NCBI GenBank assembly: GCA_051294375.1
Contig: CM119266.1
Location: 27,357,017-27,421,016 of the forward strand
Length of the DNA: 64,000 bases
Reading direction: 5' to 3'
Source of the DNA: Paraspadella gotoi
Taxonomy: Eukaryota; Chaetognatha
The notes beneath the pieces are model-generated. The model did no database searches. It saw only the letters and a program-made list of their open reading frames with translations, and was not told the DNA's origin. Made by a program: the position numbers and the translations under genes. Numbering within the stretch: position 1 is the first letter of the stretch; each line of letters begins with the position of its first letter. Shown one piece after another: positions 36,087-55,711 of this stretch.

Positions 36087-39000
36087 TTTTTATATTATAT
36101 AAAAAAGTTACGGTTTGTCCGCTGAAGTTGTAAATTGTATTGTATGGTCAGGTATCACGAGTTTAAATTAATTTTTTTTTTCACTAGATATAAATATGAA
36201 TAACTTAATATGTAATATTGCCGCGACTATGGAACGCTTTTTTTTTTGCGTTTTCATATTATTGTTCGTAAAAATAGTAAACTCTAAATTATCCAGATAT
36301 ATATTTTTAAATTTTATTTCCTCCAGTTGTTAATAATTCTAGAATCATGAGCAAACTGTTCGAAATGGGTGTTAATGTAAATAAACTAAACAATAGCTTT
36401 TGTATTGAAATTTGGGTGCTAATGTTCGGAATTTTGATTGACGAATAATAATTATAAAGAAACGACCTTGAATTTGATTTTTTTTCGAATTCGAGTGTTT
36501 TTCCCCTCATTCCATATTGTTCTCAAAAATGAGTCTTTAACTGGCATATCTTTTAGTTACGCTTTCTTGTTTGTTTCTTTTTATGCTATTTTGATTTGTT
36601 TTTGATACAAATCGAGTTTTTTATTTCGAAGAACCAAGAATACCGCTTTATAATGTTATTTGAGTTAACATATTCTGTAAATATTTCTATAGAAAGTTTT
36701 ACTAATATTAAAAGTAATTTAAAGTTGTTTTGGTATAATTTTATTATAGCAAATAGATAAGCTCAATTTCAAACTTTTTGTTCGATTATCTTAACTTACT
36801 TCAGTGTTGAGGCTAATATCGAATTGAATTCACTTTTAAAATTTATTTTATTTTACCTAACACTTTTAACATTGATAAAATATAAACATTTTCATCAATC
36901 GATATTGTTTGTAAAGAATCTGTTAATATTGTTATCATGCACAAGGTTTTTTAAAAAAAATGATCAACATGTGTATTTTTTAAATAGGCAAAGGTTTTTT
37001 AATGTCTTGTTATTACTGAAAAAAATTATTCTTCAATGACAATGTTAGATATATTTCATTTATTTGCTTTACTATGAATGTTATAATCTTTAGATTTGAA
37101 ATTTCAATGGCTTTCTGTAAATTATTTTCAGTTTCTCTTTTTATTTTCTCATTATTCTTTTAATTTTTAATTTAATTTTATGCAACTAATTATTTTAATA
37201 TCGTAAAAAAATAAATAAAAAAAAAGATTCATGCCAAAGATTGTAAAATATCCAAACGTAGAAAGATAACGTAAATTTTTTCAGAGCAAAATAAACTTGT
37301 GAAAGTAACTTCCGCTAATAAATACCACGTTAAATTCGATATATTTAATAACGTCACCAGTCTGTGCTCACTGCTCAGTTATTTATCCCTACATTTGATA
37401 TATTTCGTCTAATATAGGATAGTGAAGTGCCATGATGCAATTATTCAAATCAATGAAGTTGGTTTGACTAAAGTTTTTGTCTTTATATCGATATACCTGC
37501 ATAATTCGTTTCTGCACATTATACATTCCTTAATATTTTTTTGAATACGCACATCTGTTGCCCGATCGCTCAGCCTCAGGATCTCATTTTCAGAAAACGA
37601 TTTTATCTGGGTATTTTTTACTGTTATTGAGTATAGACTTGGTGGTCATTTCGATTAGAATTTTTTCTGGGAATATGGTTGAAAGTTTGTTTTAAAATTT
37701 AATTGCTTTTAGACCAAAATAATTCTGTAACAAAAAAAACAAACAATATGGTTAAATCTATACAAATTTTATAATTTATTAAAAATTTGCTTTGTGTTTT
37801 TCTAAACAAATGATTTAGGTTATGGGTGGATATAAAATGTATTCGTATTAATTATATTTGAATGTGTTTATCTTATCGTATCATATAATAACTATTTATT
37901 CTTGTTATTAATGCTGTTAGGAATAATGTTGTGCTTCCAGGGCTGAGACCGTGCAGAAATAGAGGACGAAAAAAGGATTAAGAATTTATTCAAATTAGTT
38001 ATGAATTAGCCTGTATACATCGTGTGAAATGCGCGAATATATGTTAAAATATTTTTAGTTATAAATTTTGTTTTTTTCATAAAATTTCTTGACCAAAATT
38101 TGTTTGCTTTGTAGGTCGCCTTTAATCAGTATCAGAATAATCCGATATTGCAGGCTTAATGCTAAATGGGGTAAAATTTTACTTTCGCCGACCGGGGTTT
38201 TGGCGTCTTGAAAATTTATTTAAAAATACTTTCAAAAAATATTACCTAAATAATCTAGTCCTAAACTATCTTAACCCTAAACTACCCCTAAACCACCCTT
38301 AACCTATCCTAACTCCGGTCGCGAAAGTAAAATTATGGTCTTTTTTGGGCGGGGGGGTTTGAAGTCAGTATTTATTATTGTTATCTTTCGTTAGTTATGA
38401 GAAAGCCTAATAAATTGTACGCTGGATGTTTTTGTTTATCTTTAAATTAGTTTCGGTAAGACCACTTATTTTTTCGGTATTAGGTTTATTTGTTTTGATT
38501 CAATTAAACTACAGTAAATGAACGTTTGCTTAATTTATTGTTTTCTTCAGTTCGATTGCTAGATATTGGGAATCTCTATTATTCAGAATGACTTTTCGGG
38601 TTAGAGTTAGAATGTTGTGGGAGTTTCGGGCATTCTTAATATTACTGATTTATGCAACAAACGTGAAATTCCTTTTTTTTTGTATCTGAACTTACTCTTG
38701 GATTATTGGAGCATTTTATTTGTCACTGGTTTAAACGTTTAAGGAAAACGACCAATACAAATTATCTAACCGTCCACGTTATGACTCAAGATTGTTTCGT
38801 TGTTGATTCAGGCTTAGTCAAACCTCGCTACGATTCGTCACTAGCTGAAAATTATCTTATCGTACAAATAGTTTCGTATATCTTTTATTGAAAATATCAA
38901 TATAAGGGAAACATTTTGAAAAGTAACATATTTGTATAAACTAACGAGGACCACGGGATAAAGGACTTTGATTCAGTTTAGAATTGATTTAGTATGAATC

Positions 39001-39694
39001 AGCTCTGGTTGTACATCTCTCATGTATTCATCGTATTTTAATTTTAGTAAGAAATTCGACTAGTCGATGGATAATATCATGATTATAATAAGAAAGTGAC
39101 GAACGTGTAGATGGCATTTAGATATTTTTCAATTTCTTAGTAGTATTTCTAAGTATTTTGTTAATTGGATTCTACCGGTGACAAAGTAGGGGCGGGGCGT
39201 AGCCGATTCTATCGCTTTTGGAATCACAAACTTTTTCAGGATGCTTCTGCAGATGGTAAGATCAAATTAACTGGAGAAGATAAACATTTTTGTGAGAAAG
39301 CAAATCTTTTTTAACCACCCATTCAGCCTTAGGTTAATTTGTCGAAAATTTACTGTTTAAGGCTAAGCTTATGGCAAATTTGAACCAAAAAACCAAGGGG
39401 CAACCGATCATGTTAACGACCCCACTCCCCTTCCGATGGCAATTAGGGTCGTAACAAAGCTACCCCCAATTCATTTTGTCAAAAAATTTTGAGTTGAGTG
39501 CGAACTCTGTAAGCTCAATCTCTACTCATTTTTCAAATCTTTTAAGTTCTGATTTTGGTTGAGTATCTCAAATTAAAACGAAGACAGCGCTAGGTACGAT
39601 GAGAGCTTCGTCTCGCCATGTCCCCATTTCGCCTATCGTCGTTCTCTACACCATTTGGGTGGCCGGGGGAGTGTTAAAGGGGTATAATAGACGA
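36087..39694. other. Spacer PITP-ZIP with one small MITE
   Basis: 3.6 kb of AT-rich intergenic DNA. Apart from the MITE at 38172-38338 no structure is seen. The two genes converge on it. Confidence 0.4.
38172..38338. mobile_element. Small MITE with telomere-like interior
   Basis: The inverted ends taaaattttactttcgccga and ccggtcgcgaaagtaaaatt flank about 120 bp that include a degenerate run of aaccctaaac-type telomeric words. The unit is too short to code for anything. Confidence 0.6.
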
Positions 39695-42016
39695 TCAAGC
39701 GCCGATATTGTCCCCCCATATCGCCATTGAGAACATGAGCATAAACCCAGAGAAGAGTCCCAGGTGTTGAATGAGGGTGACCAAGAAGTAATTTATGTCG
39801 GCGTTCAGCAATTCTTCGCCCAAGTTGTTGAGTTCGGGGATCATGTCGACAAGGGCGATGTAGACGAACATGCCGGCCGCGATGGCGAAGATCCACGGGT
39901 TGGCGTCCGAGCTCCCGCCCGCCACGATGCCCACGTAGACGCCGGGGAAGACAGCCGACGCCGCGATGAAGTTCCAAAGCAGAGCGCGACGGAAGTTCAT
40001 GCCAGAGTTAAGGAGGACGGCAATGTCGCCGAGTTCATGGGGGTACTCTTCGCAGATGATGGCAATGCCAATCTTTATGCCCATGGGGATGGTATCTGGG
40101 ATTGGGTAAAAAATTGAGGAATAAATTTCAAAGTGCTTGGGCGGAGGCCTCGTATTTTCAATATATTGAAATAGTTCTTTTTTTTTCCATTATTATATCC
40201 TTTTTTCTTTTTTCCCTAAAGAAATATCCAATCTACCACGAATCTAAATACTACAAATTAACCACAGTATTTCCTCCCACCGGTGAATGCGGCGCCCATA
40301 GAAAGTCCGTCGATAAATGTTGAGAATATCTTCGCCATAATTAGGATCCAAGCGATGGGCGCCACCTCGCCCGTCTCGTGCCGAGTGTCCGCCTCGAACT
40401 GCGACCTCGACGAATGAGACGGAAGACGCTGCCGCTTTTCCAGCTTGGCGGCGGCGGCTGCGGCAACAGCAGCGACCGCAACGGCGTTGTTGCGGTTCGA
40501 GTCGACGAGCTCCTTGAGAAGTTCGTCCGAAGACAGCACGTTTCCGTTCCCCTCACCCGGTTTTACGGGGACATCGATACTGACACGGTTTTTGTGGGGG
40601 TGATCGTACTCTGTAGGCAAAGGTATATAAGTAATGAGAGGGATGGAGGCCTTAACCCACCCTTGCTTGTACAAAGTTAACTTCTTAATTGAATAAATGG
40701 ATAATTTTATATTGGTTTTTCAAATTTCTTATAGGAGAGCTTAACAAAATATAACAAGACAACTTTTACAGATATGAACAGTATCCAATGGATGCTATCC
40801 AATAGTATCCATGTATCCATGTACTTCGCCCTTTTTTATTTTCTCTCACCGTCGTCATCGTCCATCGCGGAGACTTTGCTCATTAGCCTTTTGTTCGATT
40901 CCCGGATTTTCTCTAGCCTGTCTTGCCTGTCCTTCGTCTTCCGGTCCTTCTTCCACTTAGAAACGTCCCTCAGCACCCTCTCCACCCAGTAGAACAAATA
41001 ACAACCGCCCAGGATCATGGCCGCCTTGAAGACGTAGCCATGACCCTCCCCTCGCTCGTGCATGTCAAGACTGGCCGGCATGAGGTGAAGGATTCCGCCT
41101 CCCGCCAGCGTGCCGCAAGCTAGTCCAATAAGGTAGGTAAGGCAGATCTTGTAGGCGATATGCTTGCGAAAGGGATAGAGCAGGCCGCCGAATTGGGAGC
41201 CGGCGACTACGACAGCAGCAAAGGCGGTCCCGTACCCTACGCTCTTTTGCCAGGGGACCTTTTCCTCTTCGTCGTCGTCGGGCGAGGACACTGTCGCATT
41301 TGGAAAGGCGCAGCGACCCTCCACCGCCTCCACCATAACGGACATAACAGCCTGAAATATAATATGAAACATTCTTCATTTCTTGTGAGAAGGCTTAACC
41401 AAAGCCGAAAGCCTAAATTCAATTTTAATATTATAATAATAGTTATAAAGCGATTGAAAAGCTAAATTTTATTTTTCCTGTATTGTTCCTGTTAATAACG
41501 AAGAGCAAAACTGAATTTTCAATTTTTTTATGACTGCTAGAATAACGACTTTCCCAAGAGAAAACAAATCTGTGTCTTCAGGAAAATAAAAAAATTAAGG
41601 CATTATTATAGAAAACTCGTTTTACCAGTCTGTCGCTAGTCAAACTCCGACCATTAACCTCCAAACAACCCCCCCCCCAATTTCTTAACCTCGCGTTCAA
41701 CGCCATCCGTTCGCGCCAGCGGACAAACTATCTCCAAGCAACCCGTTAAGTTGTCCGCCGACACGCACGAGTCGACCGCCGTTATGTCTGCTTCGTTGGC
41801 GAAAAGTTCGACGAGTCTCTTGAGCGTGGTTGCGTTAAGATTTGGCGCAGAAACACCGTGCGACTGCATCACTTTCGTCACCAAGTAGCGCGAGAGTCCG
41901 GGATAGCACTCGTGGGTGGTAGGCAAAGGCGCGGACGAAGAAGCTTGCGCCATCGTCACGACGGCGGCGAAAATAGCGATTGAAACGCAGAATCGGTATT
42001 TTGCCGTGGGAGACAT
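39695..42016 (-). CDS. SLC39A14: ZIP (SLC39) metal transporter, ZIP8/ZIP14-like
   Basis: Minus-strand exons 42016-41690, 41351-40850, 40610-40281 and 40095-39695 join in phase to 519 residues. A signal peptide (VSIAIFAAVVTMAQA) is followed by a Cys-containing extracellular domain, then membrane spans VGYGTAFAAVVVAG, TYLIGLACGTLAGGGILHLM and ILGGCYLFYWV, a charged loop, an Ala-rich stretch, AWILIMAKIFSTFIDGLSMG, and the TM5 signature CEEYPHELGD (401-410). EExPHELGD instead of HExPHELGD is the hallmark of ZIP8/ZIP14, which bring Zn, Mn and Fe into the cytosol with bicarbonate. Oddly, the usual HNFxDG metal motif in TM4 reads STFIDG (Ser373, Thr374), losing the His and Asn ligands. Whether it still transports is open. 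A8/A14 cannot be separated. Confidence 0.9.
40633..40725 (+). repeat. Repeat family A, diverged partial copy
   Basis: gatggaggccttaacccacc...ttgaataaatggataatttt matches the right half of 26360-26572. It lies in the second-to-third exon intron of the ZIP gene. Confidence 0.55.
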
Positions 42017-42203
42017 TTTTCTCCCTTTTGTCCGTTTTAGGTTTTTTTTTTGTTTGTTAGTTTTTTTTTCTGTTGTCTATTTAGGCCTATTTTTTTGTAC
42101 CCCGGGAATTATTTTCCCTTTGTATCACTAAAATTAGTCTTAAGAAGTAGTTGGGAATTAACGAGCCCTCCGAGTTATCGCGACTAAATTATTATCTGTG
42201 CGG

Positions 42204-42332
42204 ATGAAACGAGAATTGAATGCGTCGGCGGCTCCGTCGTCGGCATCTCTCGCTCCCGACGACGACTTTGACGGCGAGACTCAAATCCAGTTTGTCCATT
42301 TGAAGTCGGGAAGCGAAGAGAAGGGAGAATAG
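42204..42332 (+). CDS. Small open frame, 42 residues, uncertain
   Basis: An ATG frame starts MKRELNASAAPSSASLAPDD, continues DFDGETQIQFVHLKSGSEEK and stops. It is GC-rich with codon use like the true exons here, and divergent from the ZIP gene 188 bp away. It has no family match I recognise and no partner exon. It could be a small protein, an exon of a larger gene, or chance. Confidence 0.3.
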   Translation: MKRELNASAAPSSASLAPDDDFDGETQIQFVHLKSGSEEKGE

Positions 42333-45028
42333 GATATGACTCTCCTTACTTTTCTTTTTTTGGTACGCTGTCTCGTTCCTCTCGTTCGAATTCGGAAGAG
42401 CGGGCAATTTTTTCTTCTTTTTATTCCACAAAGTTGACTGGATGATCAATGATTCAAGAAGAGAGAGGTAGAAACTACGTCGACCAGTTTTTCTTCGTCG
42501 TTTATTTTTTTTTTTTTAATATTATTGGGTGACATATTCTCGATAAAAAGGCCTCGTACGCGAGAAAACGCAGTCGAGTTGAAACAATGCGGTCCTACTA
42601 CTTTTTTTCGCTCCCGCGGAAAAAAAATAATTGAGATCGATCTTGAGTTCGAGACTTCGTGAAGTATGAAAAGGTTGAGAGATTTCGGAGAGAGGGAGGG
42701 AGAGATAAAAAGAGAGAGAGAGAAATATAACGAACCGGTTCCTTGATCGTTGATGGGCGCTTTTTTCTTTTGATAAGTGGACAGAGTGCAATGAAAAAGG
42801 GTGGATTGCCTTCGATTAAAAACACCGACGCGAGAACTTAGAAGTAGTGACGTACTTTTTTTAGTCGTCAATTTTATGGATTTGCGAAGTATTTTTCCAA
42901 GTCATGTCCCACAACGGTTAAACTGATAATTCGTACTTTTTTCTAATTGTTTTTGACGTATATTCGTTCGAAATTGAATCTAAAGCAAGAAAAAAATGTA
43001 TTCGGGTGAGACGTTCACGGATTTCACCAGTAATAACTGCTGGGTACACGTCCTTAAATTTCTGGAAAAACGGAGAATAATAAAGATTTAAAGATGAAGA
43101 TAAAGGAAATCGGAAAAACAGAGAGCGTTAATGATTTAATTATTTACCAGTAAAAAAATTTATTCGGATTCAGCGATTTCAGGAATAGGTTTAATTGGTT
43201 TAATTTTCACATACGACCTGAAGCTACTAACCAGTTAAAAGAATGAAGTAAGCTGGGACGTTGTCCAAAACTTTAATTAATTGCCAATCAGTCCGAACGA
43301 TTAAAATAAAATTGGCCGGGAAAAATTATTTTGAGAACGTCCAGCGTTTGAGTTGATGAAAAAAAGAAAAACAAAAATTTTCGGCGAAAAAAAAATTTAA
43401 TTCAGCTTCTCGCAATAAGGAAAAGCAAATGCTAAGTTTCGTCTATCGCCTCAGGAAATAACGTTGAAAAGGCAAGAGAGTGCGAGGGTACTGTTAATTT
43501 CACCGACAACTTCCTTCGATTTTTTGTTTCAAATCGATTATTCGATGAATGACGCAAACTGACATTTGATGGCGACCGACTTTTTTTCTCGGTTGAGGGG
43601 TTGAGGGGGGGTGGGGGCAACGATATAATGCAACATCGGTTCATTGAACGGATTTTCTCTTTTGCCTCCCATTCACGATTTCCATCTCTCTTTGTCCACG
43701 TTTTAATCTTTGCCTGCTATTCTCTCCTGGCAACTTGGATAATTTACATAGGCTAAACATAGGTCGGTAGGTAGTATTCAAATTAAAAATGTCAAATTAT
43801 CAACAACGACAACAGAAATAAGAGCGTTCATAACCTCCCTTCTTTAGATGTCTCTGCACTTTTCATTCTGAAAGGTAAACTCATTCGCCGAAGATGAACA
43901 TCATCAGTTTAAAAAAAGGGGAAAAAATGTTCATCGACATCGTTGAAAGTTTTTCCGGTTGTAGATTTTTTTCCCTTTTTTTTCTTTTTTTCTTTTTTTT
44001 TTTTTGGTGATCGTTCGCCTCGGTGATCGATTTCGAAGACGAGACGTTAATCGAGAGGTAGCTGGTAGATAACGGTAACTGCTAACGGTGATTAATGATC
44101 AGTGATGATATACTAATACTTAATTAAAAATTTTATTTATTACTTTTTAAAATATTTTGTTTAATATATTTTCTAAAAAAAAACGATTGAACGGAGTTCG
44201 TCTTCCAATGCAGTGGGTATACGGTTTAGTTACTAAACAGTTTCTCAACTGCTAAACTGAACGAATTGTTTTCTTGCATTGAATGAAATAATATATATTG
44301 GTTGTACCAATTTCATATAATTTTTTTTAAAAAATGCTAATCATCATCGGGTCGTAACAAAAGTCAAACAGACCTAATCCCGAAACGCATTCATAGAGGT
44401 CGCTTTTTGTTCGTGTTGTTCGCGTAAAAGCTTAACAAAACCGCAAGACGGCAAGTTTAAAAATGCGTATCAGTAATAAAAAAGGAGTTTAAAATTATAA
44501 ACAAGTATTTTTTTAGACGTTAGCTTATAACCACCTAAGATAAAGGTCTATATTTTTTTTCTGTGAAAACTATTGCGAAATACTGTCACACTTGGCAACT
44601 GAGATATTTCTCCACAAAGGTCACCATGACTCATGAAAAATAATTTTAGTTTCCTTTTTCTGGGCCAGGACCTGGCTAATACTTTAAGTTACTTATTTAC
44701 TTGGCGCTGAATACTTAGAAATGGAATTTCTCTTAATTAAAGATCTACAATTTAATAAAATACGCAGCTTTTCATGAAAAATAAGGATTTCATATTGATT
44801 TTATATTAACTTAATTAAGTATAGCCTCCATCCTCCCACTTCTTCCCACACCTCTTTCTCTTTTCCCACCCTTTCCTCCATCAACTGCGTAGCGCTGCTC
44901 TAATGTTCCCGCCGCCGCAGCAGACGCTACCGCAGCCTCCTTTCCCAGCACGAGCAGCTTTCCCCCGCCAGCGCGCGCGACTCGTTTTTGTCCGGGATCG
45001 GCAAGCGGGCGCGCGCGCGTAAACGTTG

Positions 45029-45157
<129 letters not shown>

Positions 45158-46033
45158 GTTCCCGGACTCTCCTGCTCACGGTTGCATCCTCAATGCATCC
45201 CCGATTCCGAGCGCAGATCCGCATTCGCAAGTCGCTAGCGAATCTGGACTCGTCACATTAATCAGTCTACATACGTCGGAGTCCCCGGATGTCGTCCGAC
45301 CGATGTTACGTATTCCTTTTTTAAAAATCTTTTTCATGCACTTAGCAATTCTCCCCCAAAAAATTGTTTACTGGTCGTAACACTCACACTCAATGCAACT
45401 CTCAAGGAATAGGGAAATAACGGATTTTCTCGCGAACCTATGTAAGCGCGCATTGCTCGCCTTTTTGTATTATGCTCTTGTATTATTCGCTTGAACCGGT
45501 TGCATTTCTGGATCGCGTGATAAAGTTGCGTGCAAGCGCACAAGAAGCTAAAAGAACCAGGTTTGGTAGAAAATTGTTCGGGAAGATCATTTCTCTGTTT
45601 CTTCGCTCAATGATTCACTAACGGCCATAAACGGTTTATCGTATAATTAGATTTGATTATTTTTATTGACGCTCCATAGTAACTTTAGATTCAAATAATT
45701 AGCCGTGTGCAAATACCCAAAACGGAACGAAATACTTATCGGAATTTACACTTATTGTCGAGCCCACAATGAACAATGAAAGCGTCGAAAATTCAACTGT
45801 TTGCTGACTTCAGAAATCTTTTTCTTCAAATTTACGTGACCGATTTATTTATGTTTTATGTTTATTTTTTTATGTGACTCATCCTAATATTTTTTCTTTC
45901 CTTCGTAACTTAGACGACCAATACTATCCAATCTCCAATATCCATCCAAGTCAAAAATCTATCGTACAAAAAATATTTGTTTCACCAAGGCTAGAAAAAA
46001 CATAATCATTGCATTGTTATACGAGAATAAATT

Positions 46034-46209
46034 TTGTGTATTAACTCTCTTTTCGTTGCTATTAGGTATTAAGGAGAAAACAGTTTTTTGAATTTAAACA
46101 ACGATTTTTTATTGGCAGTTTATAAGTAGGGACATGTTTCGGCTCACATGGGTTACAGCCTTCATCAATAAAAAATCGTTGTTTAAATTCAAAAACTGTT
46201 TTCTCCTTA
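46034..46209. mobile_element. Short foldback element, same architecture as 27057-28073
   Basis: The flanking 13-bp direct repeat acgagaataaatt is at 46021-46033 and 46210-46222. A 37-nt left segment (with cttttcgttg, also in the large element) precedes inverted arms of about 43 bp (46071-46113 and about 46168-46209; gagaaaacag...aaacaacgatttttt). The loop, read on the minus strand, is gatgaaggctgtaacccatg...agccgaaacatgtcc, the same hammerhead-like words as in the large element, with TTGATGA instead of CTGATGA. Confidence 0.65.
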
Positions 46210-46873
46210 ACGAGAATAAATTATATATTATCATTATTTTCTTTTCCTGTGTAGATTCATCAATCATACATAATATTGCATATTGCATATTGCATTTCTG
46301 AAATGAATTTTAATTTTAATTTTAATTTTAATTTTAATTTTAATTTTAATTTTAATTTCAATTCGATATCTTATTTCCAGATTTTAGTTTTTCTTTATTT
46401 CGACGCCACAACGAGATATTTTTTTTCCGGTCCGGATGATGAGCGAGGCAGCGGAGCGCCGGTCGAGTCCGACGCTTCCGCCGGAAGAACGCGCGGCCGA
46501 TCGAGACGACGCCGGAACGACGGCGTCGGAACGGCCATGGAACCTTCGACGATGACGCAGCACGTGACGCAAAGAAAAAAATATGACGCAGCAAATGATG
46601 CAAACACAAAATAAAAAACCCGCAGCCTCACCCCGAAATAAATGATGAATAAGTGAGTAATGCTTTTTTTTTTCTCCGGACGTCACGAATTTTAAGGGGA
46701 GAATGATTCGATTGAGAAGAGAAAGAGGGAGAGGAAGACAAACAGTCAGACAGACAGACAGACAGAAAATCAGATCGACCGACCAACCGAAAGACCGAGA
46801 GACTGTCTTATGTAGATGAGAGAGAGCTCATAAAAGAAAATAAAAATAGAGAGAAACAGAAAGAGAGGGAGTT

Positions 46874-47128
<255 letters not shown>

Positions 47129-47756
47129 GACGGCGTCACGGACTCGATATTCGTTCGTGTTTCTCGACTCAAGAGATCGGGAATGTTCTTTCCTCCTTTT
47201 GTGATTCTTTCCTTTCTTTTTTTTTGTTCCCACTTCCCTCTGTTCTTATTTCTTTTCTTTTTTTTAGAATTTTTGCGAATCCATAAATAGTCCTTTTCGT
47301 TCGTCTCCTTTGAGTGTACATACCATGTATGACGCCCGAATTTTCGACATTGTCTCGACTACCGTTGCCTAGTGAGTTTCGTTATCATTACGTAGATTCC
47401 GAAATTCAAATGCAAGTTTTACTCCAATTTTTATGCATTTTTGTTTCAGGATAACTTCATTTTTTTGATGCATTTTCACGCGAGGGACGAATGGATGTCC
47501 GGACGAGAATCGTTTTCCGCTGTCTTTCTCCAAGATTTGGATCTTCGTACAACTGATTTTAGAATTTGAAAAAAAATGTAGGTCCTATTTTGTCGGCTAA
47601 GAAATATTTAATGAAATTAATATTTTTTAGTTTGTGTAATCGCCTATGCAGGTTCAGACGCCTATTCGGTGAAATTTAAAATCTAGACTCTTATTACTAT
47701 TTGTAGTAAAAAAATGTTCAACAGTCAACTTTCTGTTAGATAGCAAATAGAACAGA

Positions 47757-47945
47757 TCATTTGTGGAATTATCCATTCATTCGATAAATAAGCTTGCCCC
47801 TGACTTTGGACAGGCGATGGTGTGTTAAGGACTCAATTCCTCTTAGTCTTACGAGATTATAAAATACTTAGCAGGACTTTGCGAGCTTTCTATCTCGCCG
47901 GTCTCTCACTTTATTAACTCATGGGTCTTCCCTATCAGTTAAGTG
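47757..47945 (-). repeat. Repeat family A, - copy
   Basis: ttatccattcattcgataaa...ccctgactttggacaggc...cttccctatcag matches the reverse complement of 26360-26550 with scattered changes. Confidence 0.6.
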
Positions 47946-48142
47946 GTAAAATGTTTCTGTGAACTGATTTAATTGTACGTATAAAAGGACCACTCGCTTA
48001 AATTGATTATATTATGGAATACTATATTACTCTCCTCGCTAACCTCATTGAACGTTTTCTCGCAGATAATAAAAGCACACGAAGGACTTGGGGACGGACG
48101 GACGGACAGCCTCCTTCGGAATTATTAACAATCACCGATATC

Positions 48143-54303
<6,161 letters not shown>

Positions 54304-55654
54304 TGTTCGAAATCGGGGAAGGGGACGGGTGGGGGGGGGCGGAATTTATGAGGTGGTTGTGAGGATTTTTTTTCTTCTAGAGGGAAAATGAGCGGAAGAC
54401 GAGTTTGATATTCTTACCCACATCAAAGGCCTTTTTTTTAAAAAAACTCCCATTAATACCCTCTTTACTTTAGCTCCTCGCAATCGACTGCTCCGTCTCT
54501 CATAAACGAAATGAAACCAACAGGTATTAATTAAACTCAAAAGAAATCTTAACCAGCATCTCTTATCCCTTATCCCGGTTCGTACGTATCCCGGAAGCAA
54601 ATCATCAAAATGTATCAAAGAGAATAATATCACTCGATAGGATGAGACTCTTGTGATCAAACCAACATTTCTTCCACAATTGTGCGTTTTTTTTTACTAT
54701 TCCAGCTTTCTATAAACAATGTTTTCATACGTAATATTTGTAATAGGAATGTTTTCCATGAGGTTTTTGTCTCTACTGGCTGAATTTTTTATTTTTTTTA
54801 TTTTTATGAACTTTTTAGGATTTAAAAAAAAAGATCTTCATATCCAAATATAGTTAAAGATAAAATCAAGTGTTTTAAATTATTTTTTTAAAAAATGGTT
54901 TCTCAAAGTTTTCTAAACTTGCCTTTGTCAGTAGACAAGACCGATATTGTCTTTTCCATACAACAAAAAATATTCACTTTATCATCGACTCGATATCTTT
55001 CCCCTCATTCGTCGTCAACAACAAACAAAAATATAAAAAAAACAACAAAAAACAAAAAACAAAAAAACAAAAAACGCACTCATTCTCTTTTCATAAATTG
55101 TTTGAAATTCTGAACAGAGAAAGTCAATCAATTGTATCACGATTCCTTCGTTTGTTTTTCGAATTACCCGACCCTTTGTAGACTTAAAAAAAAACATCAG
55201 TTTATTTTTTTCCTCAGTATAAATTAAATGGTTACGTTTTGTTTAAGTTCTATTTTAATTCTTTAATAATTTAGCTTTATGAGCAAAAAATAATTTAAGT
55301 CTAGAAAGTAGAAACACAAATGAAAAAAAAAAACAACCTAAAATATGATTTTAATTAGGCTAAAGACAAAAAAAATCCGCCAAAGACAATTATATTGTCT
55401 TCGTTACATTATTGCAAAGCTTTCCATGAGTGAGCATAGCGTTTTTGTAATCAAATAGACAGATGAAAACATCATTCTAAAATATAACAGTTGCTAGTTT
55501 GTCATACGTTTCATAATCCGTAAGCATGCCGTTTTTTCTTCTTTCTTTTTTTTGTAACAAGGATAAAAATTGTCACGCGTTAACTCAAAAGGCTTGAAAA
55601 TTGAGAAGATGCAGACAAAGGTCATAGTTTCAAACGTGTGCATCCCGTTAGAAG

Positions 55655-55711
<57 letters not shown>

